Shown: piece by piece, positions 24,339-32,564 of the stretch
Layout of the letters: each line of letters begins with the position of its first letter
Numbering within the stretch: position 1 is the stretch's first letter
From: CAXXOK01 sp963675925
Lineage (GTDB): Bacteria; Bacillota; Clostridia; Christensenellales; Aristaeellaceae
Direction: 5' to 3'
Assembly (NCBI GenBank): GCA_963675925.2
Contig: CAXXIB010000006.1
Location: 124,001 to 188,000, forward strand
Length of the DNA stretch: 64,000 nucleotides
Position numbers and translations under genes: made by a program
Notes under the pieces: model-generated
Database searches by the model: none
What the model was told of the DNA's origin: nothing
What the model saw: only the letters and a program-made list of their open reading frames with translations

Positions 24339-25400
24339 GTGTTTAAAAACCCCACGAAGTCCCTATCCGGGTTCCTCGCGCTGATCCTTCTCTGCAGCTT
24401 GGTGCTTGCATCGTTTACACCGGCGGCGCTCGGCGATTCAAACAAGACATATCAGTTCAACCTGGCTCATTTCTTCCCGGGTACACATCCGGCGGAAACG
24501 GTATTCATTCAAGGCTGGATTCAGGCCATTGATGAAGCGACCGATGGGCAGGTCAAAATTACGAGCTATCCCGGCCAAACGCTGCTCAAAGCGGCCGATG
24601 TGTATAACGGCGTGGTGCAGGGCATCGCGGATATCGGGCTTTCGTGCTTTTCGTATACAAGAGGCCGTTTCCCGGTATTAGAGGCATTTGAACTGCCGGG
24701 GATTACCTATTTGAATTCCAAATCTGCCAGCATGGTTGCGTGGGAAGGCATTCAAACGCTGAATCCGCCTGAAGTGCAGGATACCCACCTTATGATGGTC
24801 ATCGCCACCGGCCCCGGAGACCTGTTCACCAAAACCCCGGTTCGGACGCTGGATGATTTGAAGGGAATGGAAATCAGGGCTACAGGGCTGAGCGCGACAA
24901 CCATTTCGCTGCTGGGCGGAACCCCGGTCGCCATGGCGCAGGCGGAAACCTATGAATCGCTTCAAAAAGGCGTTGTCAAAGGCAATCTGTCTCCCGATGA
25001 AGTGCTCAAGGGCTGGAAGCATGCGGAAGTTACGGAGTATATCACGGTAACGCCGTTCTTGTACAATACCTTGTTCTTTGTAACGTTCAACAAAGATAAG
25101 TGGAACGCTATGCCGGAAGAACTCAGAGAAAAGGTAACTGCTGCCACAGAAAAGTTCCATGAAGAAGTCGGCATCGGCCTTTGGGATGCGCAAAACGCAC
25201 CGGCCATGGACTATGCTGTCAATGAGATGAACATGGAAGTTATCACGCTGTCCGACGAGGAAGCTGCGATTTGGATTGAAAAAGTGAAACCCATTCAGGA
25301 TGAGTATACAAAGAATGTCGCGGACTTAACGGATCGCGATGTCATCACGCTGGTTGAAGAGCTGGCCCAGAAGTACAATCAAATGTATCCCAACGACTGA
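24339..25400 (+). CDS. dctP: TRAP transporter solute-binding protein DctP
   Basis: Extracytoplasmic receptor of a tripartite ATP-independent transporter, usually for dicarboxylates, sugar acids or similar anions. GTG 24339, nine bases after AAAAAGGAG, gives 353 residues. The signal peptide (hydrophobic core about 14-25) ends near AALG-DS; no proper lipobox is visible. The family segment with the solute-anchoring arginine falls in LDDLKGMEIRATGLSA, and HFFPGTHPAETV is the typical start of the mature protein. A 19-bp hairpin separates it from dctQ. The solute is unknown. Confidence 0.9.
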   Translation: MFKNPTKSLSGFLALILLCSLVLASFTPAALGDSNKTYQFNLAHFFPGTHPAETVFIQGWIQAIDEATDGQVKITSYPGQTLLKAADVYNGVVQGIADIGLSCFSYTRGRFPVLEAFELPGITYLNSKSASMVAWEGIQTLNPPEVQDTHLMMVIATGPGDLFTKTPVRTLDDLKGMEIRATGLSATTISLLGGTPVAMAQAETYESLQKGVVKGNLSPDEVLKGWKHAEVTEYITVTPFLYNTLFFVTFNKDKWNAMPEELREKVTAATEKFHEEVGIGLWDAQNAPAMDYAVNEMNMEVITLSDEEAAIWIEKVKPIQDEYTKNVADLTDRDVITLVEELAQKYNQMYPND

Positions 25401-25481
25401 GCCAGGGAACTTACTTTCGGGCGAGCTTGCTCGCATAGCATCGTCTGGTTCTTAATCAGAATCAGCAACCACCGCGCATTC

Positions 25482-25522
25482 CGCTTTGCCTTTACTCACA
25501 ATCTGTGAGTAAAGGCAAAGCG
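25482..25522 (+). repeat. Perfect 19-bp hairpin between dctP and dctQ
   Basis: CGCTTTGCCTTTACTCACA (25482-25500), three-base loop ATC, then its exact complement (25504-25522). No T-run follows. It has the same place and shape as the livK-livH hairpin, and probably stabilises receptor mRNA and lowers permease expression. Confidence 0.8.
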
Positions 25523-25573
25523 CTGCCAGAACATGCTACGACCATACAATAAAGGATATTTGCGGAGGAAACA

Positions 25574-26071
25574 ATGTACGACCGCGTCAATCAATTGATT
25601 AAAAAGGCCTCAAGAGTGCTTGCGGAAATTGCTGGATGGCTTTTATTCGCCTGCATGGCTATCGTCACGCTCAATGTAATATTGCGCAAGGTATTTGGCA
25701 GCCCGCTGCTGGGAACGTATGAGTGGGTTGGCATACTCACAGCCGTTGTAATCAGCTTCGGCCTTGCCTACTGCGCCGTTGTGGGGGGCCACATTGCCAT
25801 TGATTTTATCGTCAACAAAATGAAACCCGGCCTGCAAAGTATGATCGCAATCATTTGCGGTGGAATTTCATGCCTGGTGATGGGTGGCGTTACCGTCAGC
25901 ATTTTCCAGTATGCAAACAAGCTGGCGCTGGCTGGCGAAGTCTCGCCGACGACCCAAATTCCTTTCTATCTCTTTGTCTATGTAGCCGGGGTTGGGTTTG
26001 CGCTTTTGCTGGCAGTGCTCCTACTGGATATTTATAAAACCGTTCGGAGGAAGAATCAAAATGAATCCTGA
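25574..26071 (+). CDS. dctQ: TRAP transporter small permease DctQ
   Basis: Small membrane subunit of the TRAP transporter, 165 residues with four hydrophobic segments. VTLNVILRKVFGSPLLGTYEWVG in the first third is characteristic of DctQ. It works with DctM, which drives uptake by the sodium or proton gradient. The dctM start lies inside its last codons. ATG 25574 has a GCGGAGGAA site upstream. Confidence 0.9.
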   Translation: MYDRVNQLIKKASRVLAEIAGWLLFACMAIVTLNVILRKVFGSPLLGTYEWVGILTAVVISFGLAYCAVVGGHIAIDFIVNKMKPGLQSMIAIICGGISCLVMGGVTVSIFQYANKLALAGEVSPTTQIPFYLFVYVAGVGFALLLAVLLLDIYKTVRRKNQNES

Positions 26072-27365
26072 AATGGTTGGTCTGCTTGGTATTCTGCTAT
26101 TGCTAGTCTTGATTGCACTGAAAGTGCCCATTTCGTTTGCCATGCTCATATCAGGCTTTCTGGGATTTGGCACGATTATTTCTTTTCCTGCCGCAATCAG
26201 CTTGTTGCCGACAGAGATCTACAGTACCTTTTCGTCCTATTCGCTAAGCGTCATTCCCATGTTTATCTGGATGGGGTTTATTGCATACTATTCCGGCATT
26301 GGTGCGGGGCTGTTTCGCTTTGCTCATAAAATGGTGGGGCACAAACCGGGCGGGCTGGCGATGGCCACACAGGCCGCCTGTGCGCTCTTTGGTGCCATTT
26401 GCGGATCGAACACGGCAACGGCCGCAACCATGGGCGCGATCGCGCTTCCCGAAATGCGCAAGTATGGGTATGATGACTCGCTGTCTTCGGCAAGCATTGC
26501 CGCCGGAGGCGCGTTAGGCGTTATTATTCCGCCCAGCGTCATCTTTATTGTGTATGGGATTGCGACCCAGCAATCGATCGGGAAACTTTTCATCGCAGGG
26601 ATTATCCCCGGCATTTTACTGATGCTGTTTTATATGCTAGCCATCTATATCGTTGTCAAGCGCAAGCCATCGGTTGGCCCCGTCAGCGTGAAGGCTGGAT
26701 GGAAGGAAAGAGCGCAGACCTTGGGCGGCGGCCTGTTTGAAGTCATATTCATCTTCCTGTTTTCTCTCGGCGGGCTGTTTGCCGGATGGTTTACGCCAAC
26801 GGAAGCGGGCGCGATCGGCACAGCCTGTATACTGCTTGTTACCGTGCTTCGAAAACACATGAACCTGGCCAAGCTTAGAAAGTCATTGATTGATGCTGTA
26901 CGTACAACCGCCATGATTATGCTGATGGTTGCAGGCGCAATGGTGTTTGGTCGGTTTATTGCGGTAAGCCGTTTGCCGATCTTTCTGGCGCAATGGGCTG
27001 CCGGGCTGCCGCTGCCGTCCTTTGCCATCATCGGCGTGATTCTGGTTGTGTATTTGATTCTGGGCTGCTTTATCGATGCGCTTGCCTTGATACTGCTTAC
27101 GATCCCCATCTTCTATCCGGTTGCCGTAGGCACGCTTGGCTATGATCCGATTTGGTTTGGCGTTATTATTGTGCTCGTGGTCGCCATGGGCGTGATTACA
27201 CCACCTGTCGGGATGAACGTATTTATTGTCAAAGGCGTTGCCGGCGATATACCCACAGAAACGATTTTCAAGGGGGTCTGGCCGTTTGTGATGGCACTCA
27301 TGGCTTGTATCGCCCTGCTAATCGCCTTTCCGCAAATCGTAACGTTCTTACCAAATCTGCTGTAG
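26061..27365 (+). CDS. dctM: TRAP transporter large permease DctM
   Basis: The ion-coupled channel subunit, 434 residues with about 12 hydrophobic segments. Conserved blocks are GAICGSNTATAATMGAIALPEM and GALGVIIPPSVIFIVYG, and in the second half TPTEAGAIG and GVITPPVGMN. The frame is open further upstream inside dctQ, but ATG 26061 with a CGGAGGA site is the natural start, overlapping dctQ by 11 bases. With a sodium-type V-ATPase in the same window, sodium-driven uptake is plausible but not shown. Confidence 0.93.
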   Translation: MNPEMVGLLGILLLLVLIALKVPISFAMLISGFLGFGTIISFPAAISLLPTEIYSTFSSYSLSVIPMFIWMGFIAYYSGIGAGLFRFAHKMVGHKPGGLAMATQAACALFGAICGSNTATAATMGAIALPEMRKYGYDDSLSSASIAAGGALGVIIPPSVIFIVYGIATQQSIGKLFIAGIIPGILLMLFYMLAIYIVVKRKPSVGPVSVKAGWKERAQTLGGGLFEVIFIFLFSLGGLFAGWFTPTEAGAIGTACILLVTVLRKHMNLAKLRKSLIDAVRTTAMIMLMVAGAMVFGRFIAVSRLPIFLAQWAAGLPLPSFAIIGVILVVYLILGCFIDALALILLTIPIFYPVAVGTLGYDPIWFGVIIVLVVAMGVITPPVGMNVFIVKGVAGDIPTETIFKGVWPFVMALMACIALLIAFPQIVTFLPNLL

Positions 27366-27404
27366 CAATACAACGTGCAGGGGATGATGGTAAAAGTTTC
27401 GTAC

Positions 27405-27430
27405 ATAAAAAACACCCCTTAGGGGGTGTT
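27405..27430 (-). terminator. Terminator of pyridoxamine kinase gene, possibly bidirectional
   Basis: AACACCCC (27411-27418) pairs with GGGGTGTT (27423-27430). The A-run at 27407-27412 becomes the T-run on the minus strand, closing the pdx-ispE transcript; on the plus strand it may also stop dctM transcripts. Confidence 0.82.
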
Positions 27431-27436
27431 ATTCGG

Positions 27437-28285
27437 TCATTGTTTTTGTTGAAGCATATTGAGCAGCGTAGGCAGTACACGCTCAAACTGCACGCCGTAG
27501 CGCAGGGGCTCGCCGTCATCCAACGTTAAGCGAATGGCTTCATGCGTGCAATCCAAGGCCGTTTGGGCAGCCTGCTGTAGTGGCTGGCCGTTTAACACAC
27601 AGGCAATCAGGAAGCTTGCGAAAGCATCACCCGTGCCATAGAATACGCCATCAAACTTGGGCTTGTAAAACAGATGAAATGCCTGGTTTGCTTTCTGGTA
27701 CACGGCGATGCCCGTCTGCCCGGCACGGATACGGACATCAGTAATCACAACGCTTTCCGGGCCAAGTGCGGCAAGCGCTGCTGCCAGCCGCCGGACATAA
27801 GTCTCATCATACCCGTGCTCCAGATAGGGTGTATCCAGCAGGAAAGAAGCTTCGGTGAAGTTGGGGACGATGGTGCGTGCACGGGAGCAGAGCGTTCGCA
27901 TTTGTGCGGGCATATCTGTGCCTATGTGCGAATACAGCTTACCGTGATCGGCAAATGCAGGATCTACAAAGATATGTGTTTGATCATCGCAGAGCTTGTC
28001 CATGGTGTCCGAAACCAGCGCTACCTGCTGGGCGGAGGCCAGGTAACCGGAGTAAAACGCATCAAAATGCAAACCCAATGTGGCCAGATGGGCCGTGATG
28101 GGCGCAAGTTGATCGGATAAGTCCAGGTGCGTGTACCCGGTAAATTCGCCCGTGTGCGTGGACAATAGCGCGGTGGGGATGACCGAGGTATTGATGCCCG
28201 CTGCCGACAAAATCGGCAGGGCGACTGTGAGTGAGCAGCGGCCCACGCAGGAAATATCGTGGATGGCTAAGGCGCGTAATTGCAT
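27437..28285 (-). CDS. Pyridoxamine/pyridoxal kinase
   Basis: PfkB-like kinase that phosphorylates B6 vitamers to make or salvage pyridoxal phosphate. The N-terminus (AIHDISCVGRCSLTVALPIL) and the block VDPAFADHGKLY are typical of the clostridial pyridoxamine kinase group. GVFYGTGDAFASFLIA holds the GTGD anion hole with the catalytic Asp. It has 282 residues. It starts one base after the ispE stop and is co-transcribed with it. Choice between pyridoxine, pyridoxal and pyridoxamine as main substrate cannot be made from sequence. Confidence 0.9.
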   Translation of the reverse strand: MQLRALAIHDISCVGRCSLTVALPILSAAGINTSVIPTALLSTHTGEFTGYTHLDLSDQLAPITAHLATLGLHFDAFYSGYLASAQQVALVSDTMDKLCDDQTHIFVDPAFADHGKLYSHIGTDMPAQMRTLCSRARTIVPNFTEASFLLDTPYLEHGYDETYVRRLAAALAALGPESVVITDVRIRAGQTGIAVYQKANQAFHLFYKPKFDGVFYGTGDAFASFLIACVLNGQPLQQAAQTALDCTHEAIRLTLDDGEPLRYGVQFERVLPTLLNMLQQKQ

Positions 28286-28286
28286 A

Positions 28287-29150
28287 TTATTCCTCCGTGA
28301 CGCTCGTGGGATCGGTGTGGCAAGCCCAGCATTTTTTCCAGCGCTTTTTCAAGGTTCTCTGGGCGGAAAGAGCGCTTGTTTCGTCCGTGAATGCCCCGAA
28401 AACGGCCGATCCACTGCCGGACATTGCCGCATAATCGGCACCGCAAGCATATAAGGCCGCAATGCCCTCGCTGATTTGTGGTTTCTGCGGTTCCAATGCT
28501 TGCTGTAGTACGTTGCCCGATGCTTTGGAAAACGCCACAAAATCCGAGGCAAGCAAAGCGTGCTGCGCCGAAACTGTATCGGGATGCGTAACTTTTACAA
28601 GTGTATCAAACAGGGTAAAAACATCCTTGGTCGGCTGCGGACTGCATGGTTGCAGGATAACAAGCGGAATCTCCGGCAAAGGCGGCAGGGTGTTAATCTC
28701 CTCGCCAAAGCCGCCGATGCGTGCAAACCCGCCCGTTAAAAAGAAGGGAACGTCCGCGCCAAGCGACTGTGTCAGTGCATGCAATGCGTCTTGCGAAAGG
28801 GCGAGTTTCCATAGTTTATTTAGACCGACCAGCGCAGCCGCGGCATCGGCACTGCCGCCGCCAAGCCCTGCGCCGTGGGGGATTCGCTTGTGTAAAACAA
28901 TCTCTGCGCCGCCTGTGAAACCAGCAGCCTCCTGCAAGGCATTGGCGGCATGCAACACAAGATTATCTTCAACTGACAGGCCGCCGCTGCCCTCAATACG
29001 GAGCGTAAGGTTTTCCTGCGGGGAAAAGCTTAAAGTATCGGCAAGGCTTATATTGCTCATCAGCATATCCATCCGGTGGTAACCGTTTGGCAGTTGCCCC
29101 AGAATATCCAGCGACCAGTTTACTTTGGCCCGGGCGGTAAGCTTGAGCAT
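28287..29150 (-). CDS. ispE: 4-diphosphocytidyl-2-C-methyl-D-erythritol kinase
   Basis: IspE phosphorylates CDP-methylerythritol in the MEP route to isoprenoids. It is a GHMP kinase: KVNWSLDILGQLPNGYH at the start, ATP loop IPHGAGLGGGSADAAA, and a C-terminal SGSGSAVFGAF. ATG 29150 (287 residues) is preferred over ATG 29168. AAGGGG lies nine bases before 29150, and the promoter would put transcription only about 10 bases before 29168. Divergent from the DUF1934 gene. Confidence 0.95.
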   Translation of the reverse strand: MLKLTARAKVNWSLDILGQLPNGYHRMDMLMSNISLADTLSFSPQENLTLRIEGSGGLSVEDNLVLHAANALQEAAGFTGGAEIVLHKRIPHGAGLGGGSADAAAALVGLNKLWKLALSQDALHALTQSLGADVPFFLTGGFARIGGFGEEINTLPPLPEIPLVILQPCSPQPTKDVFTLFDTLVKVTHPDTVSAQHALLASDFVAFSKASGNVLQQALEPQKPQISEGIAALYACGADYAAMSGSGSAVFGAFTDETSALSAQRTLKKRWKKCWACHTDPTSVTEE

Positions 29151-29184
29151 TGCGCGCAGCCCCTTCATGTGCTATATTGAACTT

Positions 29185-29212
29185 ATTATAACAGGTTTTT
29201 GGAGGATGGCAA
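29185..29212 (-). promoter_or_regulatory. Promoter of ispE-pyridoxamine kinase operon
   Basis: On the minus strand TTGCCA (29212-29207) and perfect TATAAT (29190-29185) are 16 bases apart. A weaker divergent plus-strand pair, TTGCGC at 29150 and TATATT at 29173, could serve the DUF1934 operon. Confidence 0.65.
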
Positions 29213-29655
29213 TGAACGCGTCCAAAGGAGTCCCGATTCTCATTTCGCTGGATGCACGGTTTACCGCTGAAGGACAGGCGGAAGATTCCATGCGCCTGAT
29301 CACAACCGGCGAACTGGAAAAAAACGCGGACGGCTATGTCATCCGGTACGAAGAAAGCATCGACGAAGATGCGCCACCGCATCAGGTAGAGATCGCTATG
29401 AAAAAAGATGTGATCTCCATGAACCGCAAAGGCACCATTGAAGCCGATATGGTCTTTGAGAAGGGCAAGCGCTTTGAAAGTCGTTATCGCACCCCGTACG
29501 GTGCCATGGATATGGCTGTGTTTTGCACCAAAGCGGCCTATACTGTCGACCGTGACGGCGGGGAGATTGCCCTGCAATATCAGCTGGATCTTGGCAATCA
29601 GTTTGCGGCGATGCACAATATGAACTACCACTTCATGCGCAAGAAGAGCACATGA
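29212..29655 (+). CDS. DUF1934 family protein (YwiB-like)
   Basis: A small calycin-like beta-barrel protein of the DUF1934 family, function not established. From ATG 29212, six bases after GGAGG, it is 147 residues. The block GSRYRTPYG-like segment (ESRYRTPYGAMDMAVFCTKA) and the C-terminal NQFAAMHNMNYHFMRKK fit the family. In many Bacillota such genes lie near pyrG or argS, and here it heads the four-gene run that ends in a CTP synthase homologue. Its stop overlaps the next start (ATGA). Confidence 0.8.
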   Translation: MNASKGVPILISLDARFTAEGQAEDSMRLITTGELEKNADGYVIRYEESIDEDAPPHQVEIAMKKDVISMNRKGTIEADMVFEKGKRFESRYRTPYGAMDMAVFCTKAAYTVDRDGGEIALQYQLDLGNQFAAMHNMNYHFMRKKST

Positions 29656-30164
29656 GTACGCCACTGCCGGCAGAGGAGATCCGTACCCTACTGGGCGAAC
29701 GCGGATTTTTACGCCTGTACGGGCAGGATACACACCTATTTGTCAGTGATATACCTCGCAGAGTGTCCCGGGATGCGCTTATCGGCATCCGGCAGGCATT
29801 ATTGCAACACGGTTTTACCGCCACGGCTGATCCCAGCGACCTGCTTTTGATTGACATGCAGCCGGAGCGCTGGAAAACCCTATTGAGTACATTCACGCCG
29901 CAGCAACCGGTGGAGTTTCCCCGGGATGAAGCGCTGCACGGCGTATACGCGCTGCTTAGGCTATTGCACTTGCATCCGGCTGGGTTTGAACACCAGCCGC
30001 TGCCCTTGCTTCGCAGCGTATTGAAGCGTTATACCGACAGAGATGAATTGATCAGGCTTGTTCCAAAGCTGCATGCACAGTGTGCGCAGCGCTTGCGCCA
30101 GGGTAAAACCTTACCCTCGGCCCTTGAGAATGTTTTTCATGTTTGGATTGATAAGCAGCTATAG
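29652..30164 (+). CDS. Uncharacterised 170-residue protein
   Basis: I do not recognise this protein. It is 170 residues, cytosolic (no membrane segment or signal), rich in Leu, Arg and His, and probably mostly helical. The middle holds a Leu/His-rich stretch (VYALLRLLHLHP). Its start overlaps the DUF1934 stop as ATGA and an MBL hydrolase follows after 11 bases, so it is a genuine operon member. Codon use resembles its neighbours. No cysteine or metal motif stands out. Confidence 0.75.
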   Translation: MSTPLPAEEIRTLLGERGFLRLYGQDTHLFVSDIPRRVSRDALIGIRQALLQHGFTATADPSDLLLIDMQPERWKTLLSTFTPQQPVEFPRDEALHGVYALLRLLHLHPAGFEHQPLPLLRSVLKRYTDRDELIRLVPKLHAQCAQRLRQGKTLPSALENVFHVWIDKQL

Positions 30165-30175
30165 GAGGTACGGTT

Positions 30176-30820
30176 ATGCTACTTCGCTATTTCGGGCATT
30201 CTCTGTTTACCGTGACGCTGGATTCTGGCACCGTGATTCTGACGGACCCGTACAATAAGTTCTGCCGCTATCCGCGGCGTGAACTGCGTGCAGACATTGT
30301 GACCATCAGCCATCACCACTATGATCACAATGCGCTTGAAATTGTGGTGGGCAAGCCGTCTGTACTGGATGAGGCGGGGTATTACCTGCTGCAAAACGAT
30401 GTGGTAATCACCGGCATACCCACGTTTCACGATAACCACGTCGGCGTTCGGCGAGGGAAGAATATCGTGTATGTGATTGAGGCCGAGGGCGTTCGTCTGG
30501 TACACCTGGGCGATTTAGGGCACCTGCCGGATGAAGCGCAGCTGGAAGTGATTGGCAAGCCGGATGTGCTGTTTGTTCCGGTGGGCGGTACCTTTACGCT
30601 GGATGCGAAACGCGCCGTGCAATGCATGGAGTTGCTATCCCCGCGCATGACCGTGCCCATGCACTATCAAACCCGCTTCAGCGAGGACCTTGGCATCGCG
30701 CCCGTGACCGACTTTTTAGCGCTGGTAGGCGCGTGCACGGAGCCGCTTAAGGAGTATACAGTGAAAAAGGAAACGCTGGATACCCTGCCCAAGCTGTTAG
30801 TGATGGATATGCAGGAGTAA
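30176..30820 (+). CDS. MBL-fold metal-dependent hydrolase (UlaG-like)
   Basis: Metallo-beta-lactamase-fold hydrolase, 214 residues. The metal motif is SHHHYDHNA (HxHxDH variant), followed by a His in PTFHDNHVG and an Asp in VHLGDLGHLP, as in the UlaG/UPF0173 group. That group includes ascorbate-6-phosphate lactonase and many enzymes of unknown substrate. AGGAGGT precedes ATG 30176. It sits 13 bases before the CTP synthase homologue in the same operon. Lactonase, nuclease or phosphodiesterase activity are all open. Confidence 0.88.
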   Translation: MLLRYFGHSLFTVTLDSGTVILTDPYNKFCRYPRRELRADIVTISHHHYDHNALEIVVGKPSVLDEAGYYLLQNDVVITGIPTFHDNHVGVRRGKNIVYVIEAEGVRLVHLGDLGHLPDEAQLEVIGKPDVLFVPVGGTFTLDAKRAVQCMELLSPRMTVPMHYQTRFSEDLGIAPVTDFLALVGACTEPLKEYTVKKETLDTLPKLLVMDMQE

Positions 30821-30833
30821 GGAGTGGCTGAAT

Positions 30834-32426
30834 ATGAAGTATATTTTTATCACAGGCGGCGTGGTATCCTCCATTGGCAAAGGCATTACGGCGGCGGCGC
30901 TGGGAAAGTTGCTGCATGCACGCGGGTATAAAACCAATCTGCTAAAACTGGATATTTATTATAATGCGGAACCGTCGCGGATGAACCCGCTTTTACACGG
31001 TGAAAGCTTTATTACCGATGATGGTACAGCGGCCGATCTGGACATCGGGCATTACGAGCGCATTGTCGATGTAACGCTTTCCGGGGAGTCCAGCTATACC
31101 ACGGGGCGCATTCACCGCCGCATCATGGAAAAGGAGTGGCGCGGGGAGTACGAAGGTGCGAAAATCCAGGCCATTCCGCATGTGACTGATGAGATCAAAG
31201 CCTGTATTCAGGAAGTGGCCGCAAACTCCGGCGCGGATATTCAAATTGTAGAAATCGGCGGCACAGTCGGCGATATGGAGGTCATGGCGTATGTCGAGGC
31301 TATCCGCCAGATGCGCTGGGTATGCGATAGCCTGAGCGACTGCTGTTATATTCATGTCACGCTGATGCCGTTTATCGCCACAGCGGGAGAGCTGAAAACC
31401 AAGCCGATTCAAAATAGCGTCAAGGTGCTGCGGTCTATGGGCATCCAGCCGGATGTCATCGTATGCCGCACCGAAAAGACGATGACGACCGAGGCCAAAG
31501 AAAAAGTTGCGCTGTTTTGCAATGTGAAAACGCAAAACGTGATTCAAAATCCGGAATCCGACAGCTTCTACGAACTGCCCATCAGCCTGGAGAAGCAGGG
31601 CTTGGCCCAAATTGTGCTTGACGAGCTGAAACTAAGCGATCCGGGTGCGGACCTTGTAGAGTGGAACGCGATGCTAAAGCGCAAAGCCGCGGCAACCGAA
31701 ACGGTGTACCTTGCGCTGGTGTGTGCATACCCGGATTCGCCCAACGCGTACCTGTCCGTGATGGAAGCGGCGCACCATGCGGCCTTGGCCGAGGGTGTAC
31801 TGGCGGATATTTCTATTATCAGCGCCGAGGATTTGGACGATGAAACATCTGCCCAGATGCTAGCCGCCTTTGATGCGTTTTTGTTGCCGGGCGGCTATGA
31901 AACGCGCGGGGCGGAGGGCGTGATGATCGCCGCGAAGTTTGCAAGAGAGAGCAGGATTCCGGTTCTGGCAATTGGGCTTGGCATGCAACTGGCTCTGGTT
32001 GAAGCCGTACAGAGTGTACTGGATATGCCGGATGCAAATTCTGTCGAGATGAATCCTGCGACACCAAATCCCGTCATCTACTTGCCGGAAGACCGCAAGC
32101 TAAACGGCACCAAAGCGCCGCTGCTGCGAATGGGCGGCGAGGAGATACGGTTAACCTGCAGCATGTTGCAAGATGCTTACGGAGCGGATACGGCGCGGGA
32201 GCGCCATGCCAATGGCTACGAAGTGAACCCGGACTATATCGGCAAGCTGGAGGAAGCGGGCTTTACGCTATGTGCTAAAAGCGCGGATGGAAAGCACGCC
32301 GAGGCGTTTGTACTGGCGGGGCATCCCTTCTACTGCGCGGTGCTCTATCACCCGGAATACCTGTCGCGTCCCAACCGGCCGCACCCGTTGTTTGTACAGC
32401 TAATTCGCCACGCGATTGAGAAATAA
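30834..32426 (+). CDS. pyrG: Divergent CTP synthase with inactive glutaminase domain
   Basis: Homologue of PyrG, which aminates UTP to CTP using ammonia released from glutamine. The synthetase half has the P-loop GGVVSSIGKGI (about 7-17), DDGTAADLDIGHYER and VEIGGTVGD. Many invariant positions differ: the usual DPYINVDPGTMSP stretch reads IYYNAEPSRMNP, and KTKPTQHS reads KTKPIQNS. In the C-terminal amidotransferase half the nucleophile motif GICLGMQ reads AIGLGMQ, so Cys is Gly381. The glutamine-contacting RHRHRYEVN region reads RHANGYEVN. The HPE of the triad remains. At 530 residues it is full length. It may use free ammonia or have a changed role. Confidence 0.88.
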   Translation: MKYIFITGGVVSSIGKGITAAALGKLLHARGYKTNLLKLDIYYNAEPSRMNPLLHGESFITDDGTAADLDIGHYERIVDVTLSGESSYTTGRIHRRIMEKEWRGEYEGAKIQAIPHVTDEIKACIQEVAANSGADIQIVEIGGTVGDMEVMAYVEAIRQMRWVCDSLSDCCYIHVTLMPFIATAGELKTKPIQNSVKVLRSMGIQPDVIVCRTEKTMTTEAKEKVALFCNVKTQNVIQNPESDSFYELPISLEKQGLAQIVLDELKLSDPGADLVEWNAMLKRKAAATETVYLALVCAYPDSPNAYLSVMEAAHHAALAEGVLADISIISAEDLDDETSAQMLAAFDAFLLPGGYETRGAEGVMIAAKFARESRIPVLAIGLGMQLALVEAVQSVLDMPDANSVEMNPATPNPVIYLPEDRKLNGTKAPLLRMGGEEIRLTCSMLQDAYGADTARERHANGYEVNPDYIGKLEEAGFTLCAKSADGKHAEAFVLAGHPFYCAVLYHPEYLSRPNRPHPLFVQLIRHAIEK

Positions 32427-32441
32427 AGCATCGATCATCCT

Positions 32442-32455
32442 TAAATTATAATTTA
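32442..32455. repeat. Perfect 14-base AT palindrome
   Basis: TAAATTATAATTTA is its own reverse complement. It lies between the CTP synthase homologue and the CotH-protein promoter. It could be an operator, or chance in an AT-rich spacer. Confidence 0.35.
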
Positions 32456-32507
32456 CAGCTATTGACTGGAATCGGCCTTTTCTGCGGTAGGCAGACAAGG
32501 TCTGATG

Positions 32508-32516
32508 TGTTATAAT
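32508..32516 (+). promoter_or_regulatory. Extended -10 promoter for the CotH gene
   Basis: TGTTATAAT at 32508-32516 is an extended -10 element (TGnTATAAT). No good -35 hexamer lies 17 bases upstream, as expected for extended -10 promoters. It is about 50 bases before the start. Confidence 0.55.
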
Positions 32517-32564
32517 TCTGTTAATTGTTGACTGTGAAAAGTCAATGGAGAAGGAGGGAAGACA

